From assembly GCF_009362785.1 (NCBI RefSeq), contig NZ_WHNQ01000004.1:124001-188000 (forward strand): DNA of 64,000 bases, read 5' to 3'. A program made the translations under genes and the position numbers. The DNA is from Paraburkholderia atlantica. Lineage in GTDB: Bacteria > Pseudomonadota > Gammaproteobacteria > Burkholderiales > Burkholderiaceae. Of this stretch, positions 9,241 to 17,828 are shown piece after piece. Numbering within the stretch: position 1 is the first letter of the stretch; each line of letters begins with the position of its first letter. The notes under the pieces were generated by a model. It saw nothing but the letters and a program-made list of their open reading frames with translations, made no database searches and was not told the origin of the DNA.

Positions 9241-10260
9241 GTGTGGCATTTCCCGGTCGCTATTCCACCGTCTGCGGGCGTGTGGGCCGTCTTCATGAGC
9301 GTGCTCGTCACGCAGCTCGGCATGCCGATTCCGGCCGCGCCGATGCTGATTCTCGCTGGAACGATGGCCGCGGTGGGCGAAGCCTCGTACCTGAACATGA
9401 TCTGCGCGGCGGTCAGTGCGACGCTGATCGCCGACTCGCTATGGTTTTTTACCGGACGCGCGTATGGGCGCCGTCTGCTCAATTACCTCGTGCGCTTCTC
9501 GCTGTCGCTGGACACCACGGTGCGCGTCGCGCGCAATACCTATGAGCGCCATGGCGCGCCGATTCTGACGGTTGCGAAGTTCCTGCCCGGTCTCGGCCTG
9601 ATTTCCGCGCCGCTGCTCGGCACGACCGCGATCGGCGTCGGCGTGTTCTTGTTGTGGGACATGGTCGGTGCGACGCTGTGGGCGAGCGTCTGGATCATCG
9701 GCGGCGCCGCCTTGCACGATGAGATCGTCCAATTGATGCTGTTCGTGCGGCACAACGGCGGCACGATCTTCGATACGTTCGCGGTGATCTTCGCGGCGGC
9801 TCTGCTGTATCGCTGGCTGCGCCGTTTGCAGTTTCGCCGCTGGCTCGCGCATGCACGCATTTCGCCCGATCAGCTCGACGCGATGATGAAGTCGAACGAA
9901 CCCCCGCTGATTCTCGACGCGCGCCCGCACACCGTGCGCGCAAAGGAATCGCATCGCATTGCCGGCGCACGGCCGCTCGATCTCGAGTCGCCCGATCCGA
10001 TTCATCCGGAGTATCTGAAGCGGCCGATCGTCGTCTATTGCGTGTGTCCCAACGAAGCGACCGCGAAGCGCATCGTCAGGCAATTGCATCGCAAGAACAT
10101 TCACCATGTGCGCGCGCTGAAGGGCGGACTCGATGCGTGGGAAAAGCGCGGCTATCCGGTCGAGCCACTGCCACCCGATTTCAATACGGCGATGGCGCAC
10201 ATGCTCGAAGACAAGGGCAACGAAGGCGAATACACGGTGCGCGCGCGTCTCGCGGAGTGA
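9241..10260 (+). CDS. DedA family membrane protein fused to a rhodanese domain
   Basis: A 339-residue fusion. Residues about 10-195 are a DedA (SNARE-associated/VTT) membrane domain with FFTGRAYG and FLPGLGLISAP at the re-entrant loops; the DedA family is linked to flipping of phospholipids and polyprenyl phosphates. Residues about 205-308 form a rhodanese domain with candidate active cysteine C269 in YCVCPNEA. I chose the GTG at 9241 because CAGGAG lies 7 bases upstream; the frame runs back to an ATG at 9055 but those residues do not look like a DedA N-terminus. A terminator follows. The rhodanese half is presumably cytosolic. Confidence 0.87.
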   Translation: MWHFPVAIPPSAGVWAVFMSVLVTQLGMPIPAAPMLILAGTMAAVGEASYLNMICAAVSATLIADSLWFFTGRAYGRRLLNYLVRFSLSLDTTVRVARNTYERHGAPILTVAKFLPGLGLISAPLLGTTAIGVGVFLLWDMVGATLWASVWIIGGAALHDEIVQLMLFVRHNGGTIFDTFAVIFAAALLYRWLRRLQFRRWLAHARISPDQLDAMMKSNEPPLILDARPHTVRAKESHRIAGARPLDLESPDPIHPEYLKRPIVVYCVCPNEATAKRIVRQLHRKNIHHVRALKGGLDAWEKRGYPVEPLPPDFNTAMAHMLEDKGNEGEYTVRARLAE

Positions 10261-10280
10261 ACCAACAGTCGACAAAGCAG

Positions 10281-10305
10281 ACGGCATCACGCTCGATGCC
10301 GTTTT
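10281..10305 (+). terminator. Rho-independent terminator after the DedA-rhodanese gene
   Basis: The 8-base arms ACGGCATC (10281-10288) and GATGCCGT (10295-10302) pair perfectly around a 6-base loop, and the right arm runs into TTTT. It lies 20 bases after the stop codon. Confidence 0.75.
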
Positions 10306-10999
10306 GCCAAAAAACAAAAATAAATTGACGGCATTTTTAGCTCGTATATCCTAGCTATTGGGAGATCGCGTGCGCGGCGCTGCGAATTAAGCTATTACCG
10401 TTTAGTACCGTTTCTTCTCGATCGACCCGTGTCCTGTTTCTTCATTCAAAATCCGCTGTGGATTCGAAACAGGCCGTTCAATACCCTCAACTACGCCAGT
10501 CGAGTGTCATCGTGAGAGTCCGAGGCCCTTTGGTGAATTGGAATCGCAGTCAGGCGCGTTGTACTTGCACTGACGGCGCCAGCGCCGACGGCAGCAACGG
10601 CAGCCTTGCGTTTCGCCGCTTTCTGTCCGTCATCACAGTCCTGTCGCGTCGTTCCGTTCGACGCCGCAACGTCCTCTCCGCACGCGCGTTCATCGCAGTG
10701 CGCACAGACGAAGTCGCTTCGCTGCTGCCGTAGCGCCTCTCTTCTTTAGTCTCTTTTCGCGGCTCGATTCATCCGTTTGCACGCGTTTTCGCGAGCTGTC
10801 TGCTTGCGTCCGCGCGGTGCTGACTGATTGCCGCGCATCGCGACGGATTCAATCGAACCGCTTTTAATCTGACTAGCGCTGCGCGTTATTGCGCGGATTC
10901 GCTTTGGCGTCGACTCGCCTTCGCGGTTTCTCATATCGTCGCGCCCTATTTAACGCCGTTCACCTCGTGTGCGGCGTGGGATCGACACGCCTATTCGTT
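10306..10999 (+). promoter_or_regulatory. Long non-coding leader of the spuABC-like operon
   Basis: Nearly 700 bases without a convincing gene. A sigma-70-like promoter is visible: TTGACG (10325-10330), a 16-base spacer, and TATCCT (10347-10352). If used, it gives an mRNA leader of about 640 bases. Within it, CCTGTTTC (10433-10440) and GAAACAGG (10466-10473) enclose a second dyad AATCC/GGATT, which makes a nested hairpin. A pyrimidine-rich tract lies around 10735-10765. A 91-codon GTG frame at 10458-10733 looks like chance. The function of the leader is unknown. Confidence 0.45.
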
Positions 11000-11809
11000 A
11001 TGCGAAACCAACCGATAGTAGGAATCACCGCCGATAGAACGATGCTCGGCGCTCATCCATCGCACCTGGCCGGTGAAAAGTACATCGCCGCGATCGTCGA
11101 GGGCTCGCGCGCGCTCGCGATGCTGGTGCCGGCTTTCGGCGAACGTCAGTGCAGCGACGATGTGCTCGCCGCCGTCGACGGTTTGCTGTTCACCGGCAGC
11201 TATTCGAACGTCGAGCCGTGCCGTTACGGCGGCGCTTCGAGCGAGCCCGACACATTGCACGACCCCGCGCGCGATGCAACCACGTTGCCGCTGATCCGCG
11301 CGGCAGTGGCGGCGGGCGTACCGGTTCTCGCCATCTGCCGCGGCCTGCAGGAAATGAACGTGGCATTCGGCGGCACCTTGCATCAAAGCGTTCATTCGGT
11401 CAGTGGACTGAACGATCATCGCGAGAACAAGGACGACTCGCTCGACTTGCAATACGCCATATCGCATTCGATCGTGCTGACGCGCGGCGGCGTGCTACAG
11501 CGCCTCGCGGGCGGCGCCCACGTAGCGCGGGTGAATTCATTGCACGCTCAGGGCATTGCACGACTCGGCGTAGGCCTCGACGTCGAAGCCCTCGCCGCGG
11601 ACGGCCTGATCGAAGCCATCAGCGTCAGCCACGCCCGCACATTCGCGCTCGGTGTGCAATGGCATCCGGAATGGAGACATGCAGACGATGCGTTATCGGC
11701 CGCGATATTCCGCGCCTTCGGCGACGCGTGTCGCCAGCGCATGAACACACGAAACCCTGCACGCATGTCTCCGGTCGCGGATCAAAACAGAGAGAACAAT
11801 CATGCATGA
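11000..11809 (+). CDS. spuA: Class I glutamine amidotransferase, gamma-glutamyl-GABA hydrolase family (SpuA/PuuD-like)
   Basis: A 269-residue peptidase C26 enzyme. In polyamine breakdown this family releases glutamate from a gamma-glutamylated intermediate. The nucleophile C113 sits in AICRGLQEMNVAFGG and the His/Glu pair is in the WHPEW motif (H222, E224). The ATG at 11000 begins MRNQPIVGITADR, the family N-terminus. It overlaps the next gene by 8 bases, so the two are translationally linked, and the order matches the Pseudomonas spuA-spuB-spuC genes. It sits behind an unusually long leader. The symbol rests on gene order plus family. Confidence 0.85.
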   Translation: MRNQPIVGITADRTMLGAHPSHLAGEKYIAAIVEGSRALAMLVPAFGERQCSDDVLAAVDGLLFTGSYSNVEPCRYGGASSEPDTLHDPARDATTLPLIRAAVAAGVPVLAICRGLQEMNVAFGGTLHQSVHSVSGLNDHRENKDDSLDLQYAISHSIVLTRGGVLQRLAGGAHVARVNSLHAQGIARLGVGLDVEALAADGLIEAISVSHARTFALGVQWHPEWRHADDALSAAIFRAFGDACRQRMNTRNPARMSPVADQNRENNHA

Positions 11810-13136
11810 CATCGACGATTTTCTGAAAAAGCATCACGTCACCGAAATCGAAGCAATCATTCCGGATATGGCCGGCATCGCGCGCGGCAAGATCATTCCG
11901 CGCAGCAAGTTCGAATCGGGCGAATCGATGCGTCTACCGCAGGCGGTGATGATTCAGACAGTGACCGGCGACTATCCGCAAAGCGATTCGCTGACCGGCG
12001 TCACCGATCCCGACATGGTGTGCGTACCCGACGCGAGCACGATCCGGATGATTCCGTGGGCAGTCGATCCGACCGCGCAGGTGATTCATGATTGCGTTCA
12101 TTTCGACGGCACGCCGGTCGAAATCTCGCCGCGCTGCGTGTTGCGCCGCGTGCTCGATCTGTACAACGCGCGTGGCTGGAAACCCGTGATCGCGCCGGAA
12201 CTCGAGTTCTATCTGGTCGATATGAACCGCGACCCCGACCTGCCGCTGCAACCGCCGGTCGGACGTACGGGTCGCGCGGAAACCGGACGCCAGGCGTATT
12301 CGATCGAAGCGGTCAACGAGTTCGATCCGTTGTTCGAAGACATCTACGAGTACTGCGACGTGCAGGAACTAGAAGTCGATACGCTGATACACGAAGTGGG
12401 CGCCGCGCAGATGGAAATCAACTTCATGCATGGCGATCCGCTCAAACTCGCGGACAGCGTGTTTCTATTCAAGCGCACCGTGCGCGAAGCGGCGTTGCGC
12501 CACAAGATGTACGCGACCTTCATGGCCAAGCCGATGGAAGGCGAACCGGGCTCGGCGATGCACATGCATCAGAGCCTCGTCGATATGGAAACCGGCCGCA
12601 ACCTGTTCACCGCCGCCGACGGCGAACCGACGTCGCTTTTCACCGGCTATATCGCCGGCTTGCAGAAATACACGCCGGCGCTGATGCCGATCTTCGCGCC
12701 GTACATCAATTCGTACCGGCGTCTGTCGCGTTTCATGGCCGCACCGATCAACGTCGCGTGGGGTTACGACAATCGCACGGTCGGTTTCCGGATTCCGCAT
12801 TCGACGCCGGTCGCGCGCCGCATCGAGAACCGGATTCCGGGTGTCGATTGCAATCCGTATCTGGCGATTGCCGCGACCTTGGCCGCGGGTTATCTGGGCA
12901 TCACGCAGCGGCTCGCCGCAACCGAACCGCTGGCGAGCGACGGCTACGCATTGCCCTACCAATTACCGCGCAATCTCGAAGAAGGCCTGACGTTGATGAG
13001 TGCATGCGAGCCGATTGCCGAAGTACTCGGCGAGCCGTTCGTCCGCGCGTATCTCGCGTTGAAAGAGACCGAATACGAAGCGTTTTTCCGCGTGATCAGT
13101 TCGTGGGAACGCAGGCATTTGCTGCTGCACGTGTGA
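11802..13136 (+). CDS. spuB: Glutamine-synthetase family ligase, probable gamma-glutamylpolyamine synthetase (SpuB/PuuA-like)
   Basis: A 444-residue ATP-dependent ligase of the type III glutamine-synthetase-like group, which joins glutamate to the amine group of putrescine or spermidine. The N-terminal beta-grasp part contains DMAGIARGK; the catalytic domain shows PELEFYLVD, HEVGAAQMEINF, GSAMHMHQSL and the NRTVGFRIP region with ENRIPGVDCNPYLAIAA near the end. The context (amidotransferase before, aminotransferase after) argues for polyamine use rather than ammonia assimilation. Other members act on ethanolamine or aromatic amines, so the exact amine is not certain. Confidence 0.85.
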   Translation: MHDIDDFLKKHHVTEIEAIIPDMAGIARGKIIPRSKFESGESMRLPQAVMIQTVTGDYPQSDSLTGVTDPDMVCVPDASTIRMIPWAVDPTAQVIHDCVHFDGTPVEISPRCVLRRVLDLYNARGWKPVIAPELEFYLVDMNRDPDLPLQPPVGRTGRAETGRQAYSIEAVNEFDPLFEDIYEYCDVQELEVDTLIHEVGAAQMEINFMHGDPLKLADSVFLFKRTVREAALRHKMYATFMAKPMEGEPGSAMHMHQSLVDMETGRNLFTAADGEPTSLFTGYIAGLQKYTPALMPIFAPYINSYRRLSRFMAAPINVAWGYDNRTVGFRIPHSTPVARRIENRIPGVDCNPYLAIAATLAAGYLGITQRLAATEPLASDGYALPYQLPRNLEEGLTLMSACEPIAEVLGEPFVRAYLALKETEYEAFFRVISSWERRHLLLHV

Positions 13137-13185
13137 GTGCCGCGGGCCAATCGGTCAATCAGAACTTTGGAAAGACGGAGGCAGT

Positions 13186-14643
13186 ATGAGCTATAAGACC
13201 GAAGACTTGATGTATGCGGAGAAGGGAACGCCCGAACGTGGCGGCACGATAGACGCGCCGACCTCGCAAGCCACATGGCGAAGCACCGCCGAATACCGCG
13301 CACTGGATGCCGCGCATCACATCCATCCGTTCTCGGATATGGGCTCGCTCAACCGCGCGGGTTCTCGCGTGATCGTCAAGGCGCAAGGGGTGTACCTGTG
13401 GGATTCGGACGGCAACAAGATCATCGACGGCATGGCCGGACTGTGGTGCGTGAACGTCGGCTACGGACGCCATGAACTCGCCGACGCCGCCTTCCGGCAG
13501 ATGCAGGAACTGCCGTACTACAACACGTTCTTCAAGACGACCCATCCGCCGGTGATCGAACTGTCGGCCCTGCTCGCCGAGCTAACGCCGGCGCCATTCA
13601 ATCACTTCTTTTACTGCAACAGCGGCTCGGAAGGCAACGACACCGTGCTGCGCATCGTCCATCAATACTGGGCGACGCAACGCCAGCCAGCGAAGAAGTT
13701 CGTCATCGCGCGCAAGAACGCTTATCACGGGTCGACGATCGCGGGCGGTACGCTCGGCGGCATGGCTTACATGCATGAACAGATGCCGTCGAAAGTCGAG
13801 AACATCGTGCATATCGATCAGCCCTATTTCTTCGGCGAAGCAGCAAGCGATCAGACGCCGGAAGAATTCGCGCTGGCTCGCGCGCGTCAGCTCGAAGCGA
13901 AGATTCTCGAACTCGGAGCGGACAATGTCGCCGCATTTATCGGTGAGCCTTTCCAGGGAGCGGGTGGCGTGATCTTTCCGGCCGACACTTATTGGCCGGA
14001 AGTCAAGCGCATTTGCCGGAAGTACGACGTGCTGCTCGTAGCGGACGAAGTGATCGGCGGCTTCGGCCGAACCGGCGAATGGTTCGCGCATCAGCACTTC
14101 GGCTTCGAGCCGGACCTGATCACGCTCGCGAAGGGACTAACGAGCGGTTACGTGCCGATGGGAGCGGTGGGCCTGCATGATCGCATCGCCCGCGCACTGA
14201 TCGACAACGGCGACTTCAATCATGGCCTCACCTACTCCGGGCATCCGGTCGCGGCGGCCGTCGCGCTTGCCAATCTGAAACTGCTGCGCGACGAGAAGAT
14301 CGTCGAGCGCGTCAAAGCGGATACCGGTCCGTACTTTCAGAAGAGACTGCGTGAGACGTTCGCCGCTCATCCTATCGTTGGCGAGATCAGCGGCGTGGGC
14401 CTCGTGGCGGGGGTGCAACTCGCCGAGGTGCCGCTCGAGCGCAAGCGCTTTGCGAATGGCGGCGATGTCGGTGCGCTGTGCCGCGACTTCTGCTTCAACG
14501 GCAATCTGATCATGCGCGCGAGCGGCGACCGGATGTTGCTGTCGCCGCCTCTCGTGATCAGCCGGCCGGAAATCGACGAAATCGTCTCGAAGGCAAAAGC
14601 GGCGATCGATGCGACCGCGCGGCAGATGGGCATGCTATGGTAA
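13186..14643 (+). CDS. spuC: Class III aminotransferase, probable polyamine/putrescine:pyruvate aminotransferase (SpuC-like)
   Basis: A 485-residue PLP enzyme. The PLP lysine is K316 in TLAKGLTSGY, the cofactor aspartate is D287 in VADEVIGGFGR, and the phosphate-binding region is NSGSEGND. HPFSDMGSLN near the start is typical of the SpuC/omega-transaminase group. A ribosome site GGAGG precedes the ATG. It lies 49 bases after spuB on the same strand and completes a spuABC-like order. Known relatives move an amino group from putrescine to pyruvate. A general omega-amine substrate range remains possible. Confidence 0.87.
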   Translation: MSYKTEDLMYAEKGTPERGGTIDAPTSQATWRSTAEYRALDAAHHIHPFSDMGSLNRAGSRVIVKAQGVYLWDSDGNKIIDGMAGLWCVNVGYGRHELADAAFRQMQELPYYNTFFKTTHPPVIELSALLAELTPAPFNHFFYCNSGSEGNDTVLRIVHQYWATQRQPAKKFVIARKNAYHGSTIAGGTLGGMAYMHEQMPSKVENIVHIDQPYFFGEAASDQTPEEFALARARQLEAKILELGADNVAAFIGEPFQGAGGVIFPADTYWPEVKRICRKYDVLLVADEVIGGFGRTGEWFAHQHFGFEPDLITLAKGLTSGYVPMGAVGLHDRIARALIDNGDFNHGLTYSGHPVAAAVALANLKLLRDEKIVERVKADTGPYFQKRLRETFAAHPIVGEISGVGLVAGVQLAEVPLERKRFANGGDVGALCRDFCFNGNLIMRASGDRMLLSPPLVISRPEIDEIVSKAKAAIDATARQMGMLW

Positions 14644-14724
14644 GGCGGATGAATGACCACTCGACGATGGCGTCGTATCGAGTGTGATTTCTTTTATCCG
14701 TTCAACGCATCACAGGACCCACCC

Positions 14725-15459
14725 ATGACCCACCAAATCGTTTTGCTCCCTGGACTGCTTTGCGACGACGCAGTGTGGGCCGATCAGCGCGGCGCGCTTG
14801 GCGCGATCGGCGACTGCTTCGTGCCCGACTACGGCATGCGCGACTCGCTCGGCGCGATGGCCGAGTTCGTGCTCGAGTCGGTTTCGGGAGACCGCCTGCT
14901 GGTCGCGGGTCATTCGATGGGAGGACGGGTCGCGCTCGAAGTGTTCCGGCGCGCACCGGAACGCGTCGCCAGTCTCGCATTGCTCGACACCGGTTGCGCT
15001 CCGCGCGCTGCCGGCGAGGCCGGCGAAAACGAGCGCGCGCAGCGGCTGAGGCTGCTCGAACTCGCGCGCGCGAAAGGCATGCGCGCGATGGGCAATGAGT
15101 GGGCGCCCGGCATGGTCAACGCTGACCGCCACGATTCCGCCGTCTACGAGGCGGTGCTCGACATGATCGAGCGAAGCACGCCAGATAAATTCGCGGCGCA
15201 GATCCGTGCGTTGCTCGATCGTCCCGATGCGACGGCGCTGCTTCACGACATCGCGTGCCCGACGATGATCGTGTGTGGACGCGATGATAAATGGAGTCCG
15301 CTGGCGCGTCATGAGGAGATGCACGCGCAGATTCGCGGCTCGAAGCTTCGCGTGATCGAACGAAGCGGTCACATGTGCACGATGGAGCGACCCGACGATG
15401 TGACCGAAGTGCTGGTCAAATGGGCTCGGTGGGCAGCCGGGTTCGAAACGGCTCGTTGA
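14725..15459 (+). CDS. Alpha/beta hydrolase
   Basis: A 244-residue single-domain hydrolase. The nucleophile elbow GHSMGG places Ser64; the acid is D187 or D188 in CGRDDKWSP and the general base is H216 in RSGHMCTMERP. The ATG at 14725 starts MTHQIVLLPGLLCD, the expected first strand and oxyanion loop; 24 codons of open frame upstream are ignored. It follows spuC by about 80 bases on the same strand, so it may be read through from that operon, but no role in polyamine breakdown is evident. The substrate is unknown. Confidence 0.82.
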   Translation: MTHQIVLLPGLLCDDAVWADQRGALGAIGDCFVPDYGMRDSLGAMAEFVLESVSGDRLLVAGHSMGGRVALEVFRRAPERVASLALLDTGCAPRAAGEAGENERAQRLRLLELARAKGMRAMGNEWAPGMVNADRHDSAVYEAVLDMIERSTPDKFAAQIRALLDRPDATALLHDIACPTMIVCGRDDKWSPLARHEEMHAQIRGSKLRVIERSGHMCTMERPDDVTEVLVKWARWAAGFETAR

Positions 15460-15571
15460 TCTGTTTGCCGTTCGCCGCGCGGTCCGCACGATCCTGTTTA
15501 TCGACGATTGGCACCTTATGCGTGGGTGCGAGTCGCTTTCCGTTCGTCAACTTCGACAAGGTCATTCAGTC

Positions 15572-16303
15572 ATGAACGAATACTGCATGTTCAAGGGAAA
15601 ACTGCTGCGCGCGGCGCCTTTCAAGGATTCGTACGTGGGCAGTCCGCACTATGTGATTACGGTGACTGGCAACGACAACACGCCATTCAATATCGTCGTC
15701 AATTCGGCATCGACGCAACCGGGCGCAAGCGGTAACGACGACGTGTACTTCTATGCAGATCTGAACTTCGCCGATCCACTCACCGCGAAACTGCAGGCCC
15801 TGAACCTCGGCCTCTACACCAGCGGCTTTCCGCGGCTCGATTACTTCCAGGACAGCAGCCTGCTCGACATTCACCGCATGCGGCCGGTCCCCTACGAGGA
15901 TCAAAACGGCAATCGCGCCGACGTCAACGACATCATCGACGAAATCCTGAGCATCGACGAAAGCAAGCCGTCGCAAAGCCTGCCTTACGACAACGGCAGC
16001 GGTCAGCTGCATAACCGCGATTTTTGGACACCGACGACCGCAGGTATCGTCGTCTATGGGTTCGGCTTTCTGTTTCTGCCGAAGAAGGACGGTCTTCACG
16101 AAACCCACATGAATCAGGGCAATCCGCGCGGCCCGCATTACAACGAAAACGGCGCCTTCCAGGACGGCGCGGTGATCGTGCAGCGCGCCGACGGATTCGC
16201 CGCGATTTTTACCGCGTTTCAGACGCAATATTTGCCGACCAACGCGGCCGGCGATCCGGCCGCGAATGCGGTGGCGTTGCCTGTTTATATTCAACGAGGT
16301 TGA
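15572..16303 (+). CDS. DUF2278 (YukJ-like) family protein
   Basis: A 243-residue protein of the DUF2278 family. The N-terminus (MFKGKLL, then SPHYVITV) and the central stretch around FPRLDYFQDSSLLDI are characteristic, as are GFGFLFLP and the HMNQGNPRG region near the C-terminus. The family has no established function. No signal peptide is seen. The ATG at 15572 was preferred over an in-frame start 18 codons earlier; another Met lies 6 codons later. It sits alone between the hydrolase and the convergent transporter. Confidence 0.8.
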   Translation: MNEYCMFKGKLLRAAPFKDSYVGSPHYVITVTGNDNTPFNIVVNSASTQPGASGNDDVYFYADLNFADPLTAKLQALNLGLYTSGFPRLDYFQDSSLLDIHRMRPVPYEDQNGNRADVNDIIDEILSIDESKPSQSLPYDNGSGQLHNRDFWTPTTAGIVVYGFGFLFLPKKDGLHETHMNQGNPRGPHYNENGAFQDGAVIVQRADGFAAIFTAFQTQYLPTNAAGDPAANAVALPVYIQRG

Positions 16304-16350
16304 TAGCGTCGCTACGCACGCCGGGGCATCGCGACGGACCTTCGCATCGG

Positions 16351-17769
16351 TCAGCGCGCGGTCGCGGCGCCTCGCCGTGGAATATGCCGCTGCACCACCG
16401 CCAGCGCGATCAGCACGATGACCATCGCGATACCGAGCATCAGCAGATAGCCCGATGCGCCGCCGGCCGTGATCACCGCGGCGCCCGCGAACGCGCTCAG
16501 AATCGCGCCGACGCGGCCGAATGCGAGTGCCGACGCAGTGCCCGTTGCACGCACACTGGTCGGGTAGACGTAGGCGCACAGCGCGTACATCGTCGATTGC
16601 ACCGCATTGACGAACAGCCCGTGCAAGCCGAGACCGACGATCATCAGCGCCGTATGCCGCGTCGCGCTGACACCGAGCAGCATCCATGCGCTCGCGACGC
16701 CGCCCGCGCAGCACAGCAGCAACGGCCAGCGCGAGCCGTAGCGCCCGATCGCCAGCGCGCACAGCACCGCGCCGATTACGCCGCCGAGGTTGTATGCGCT
16801 CAGGCCATAGCCCGCGAGCGACACGCTCAAACCCTCGCTCGTCAGCATCGACGGCAGCCAGCTGAATGCCGCGTACACAGCGAGCAGGCACATGAAGAAC
16901 GCGCCCCAGATTGCGACGGTGTCGCGCGAACGGCCATCGCGGAACAGCGCAGTGAAGCCAACGTGTTTCTCAGCGCTTTGTTCGCGTACGTCGGTATAGC
17001 TCGCATCGGCGGGCACGTCCCGCCCCATGCGCCGCAGCAGCTTCGCGAGTTCGGGCCAGCGATGCGGACGGCGCGCCATAAAACGCGGCGATTCCGGCAG
17101 CGCGGCGACGAGGACGATGCCGAGCACGAGCGGCAGCACCCCACCCGCGACGAACAGACCGCGCCAGCCATAAACCGGCAGCACCTGCCCGGCGAACAAT
17201 CCCGCGACCATGCCACCGAGCGGCACGCACAGAATGGTCGCCGTCACCGCGAAGGTACGAAAGCGCGCGGGCGTGAATTCGGCGGTCAGCGTCGTCGACG
17301 TCGGCAACGCGCCGCCGATGCCGAGCCCCGCGATAAAGCGCAGCGTCGCAATGGCCGCGACGTTCGGCGCGAGACTGATCGCGCAGGTCGCGAGGCCGAA
17401 CACGAACACGCTGCCGATCACGGCCCAGCGGCGGCCGAAGCGATCGGCGAACAGCCCCGCGAACGCACTGCCGATGCCCATGCCGATCAGCCCCGACGCG
17501 ACCACCGGCGCAAACGCATTGCGCGTGATGCCCCACTCCTTGATCAGCATCGGAATCGCGAAGCCGATCAGCTGGCTGTCGAAACCGTCGACGACGATCG
17601 ACAGCGCCGCCAGCACCACCGCGATTTTCTGCAGCAGCGTGTAGGGGCCGTCGTCGAGCGCATGACCGATGTCGACCGTGTTGCCGCCGCGCGCGATGCC
17701 CGCGAGCGCCACGTTGTCGCGCGCGGTCGAGGTCGAGGGCGCGGCCGAAGCCGGAGGAACGTAATTCAT
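16351..17769 (-). CDS. MFS transporter, aromatic acid:H+ symporter (AAHS) family
   Basis: A 472-residue inner-membrane carrier with about 12 membrane segments. The DGFDSQLIGFAIP motif in helix 1 and FADRFGRRWAVIGS in loop 2-3 are typical of the aromatic acid:H+ symporters such as BenK and PcaK. The same frame stays open across the upstream dehydrogenase gene, but the ATG at 17769 with GGAGAC upstream and the family N-terminus define the gene. It is the last gene of the operon with an aldehyde dehydrogenase and benzoylformate decarboxylase, so uptake of an aromatic keto or hydroxy acid is a fair inference. Confidence 0.88.
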   Translation of the reverse strand: MNYVPPASAAPSTSTARDNVALAGIARGGNTVDIGHALDDGPYTLLQKIAVVLAALSIVVDGFDSQLIGFAIPMLIKEWGITRNAFAPVVASGLIGMGIGSAFAGLFADRFGRRWAVIGSVFVFGLATCAISLAPNVAAIATLRFIAGLGIGGALPTSTTLTAEFTPARFRTFAVTATILCVPLGGMVAGLFAGQVLPVYGWRGLFVAGGVLPLVLGIVLVAALPESPRFMARRPHRWPELAKLLRRMGRDVPADASYTDVREQSAEKHVGFTALFRDGRSRDTVAIWGAFFMCLLAVYAAFSWLPSMLTSEGLSVSLAGYGLSAYNLGGVIGAVLCALAIGRYGSRWPLLLCCAGGVASAWMLLGVSATRHTALMIVGLGLHGLFVNAVQSTMYALCAYVYPTSVRATGTASALAFGRVGAILSAFAGAAVITAGGASGYLLMLGIAMVIVLIALAVVQRHIPRRGAATAR

Positions 17770-17828
17770 CGACAGGTCTCCGTTGTTTGCGCTGCACGCG
17801 CGTTGTTCGATTTTTTTGTTGTCGGCAG

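Noticed and set aside
10458..10733. 91-codon GTG frame in the spu leader
   Set aside because: Composition is Arg/Ser-rich, there is no ribosome site, and it overlaps a structured hairpin; better read as leader RNA.
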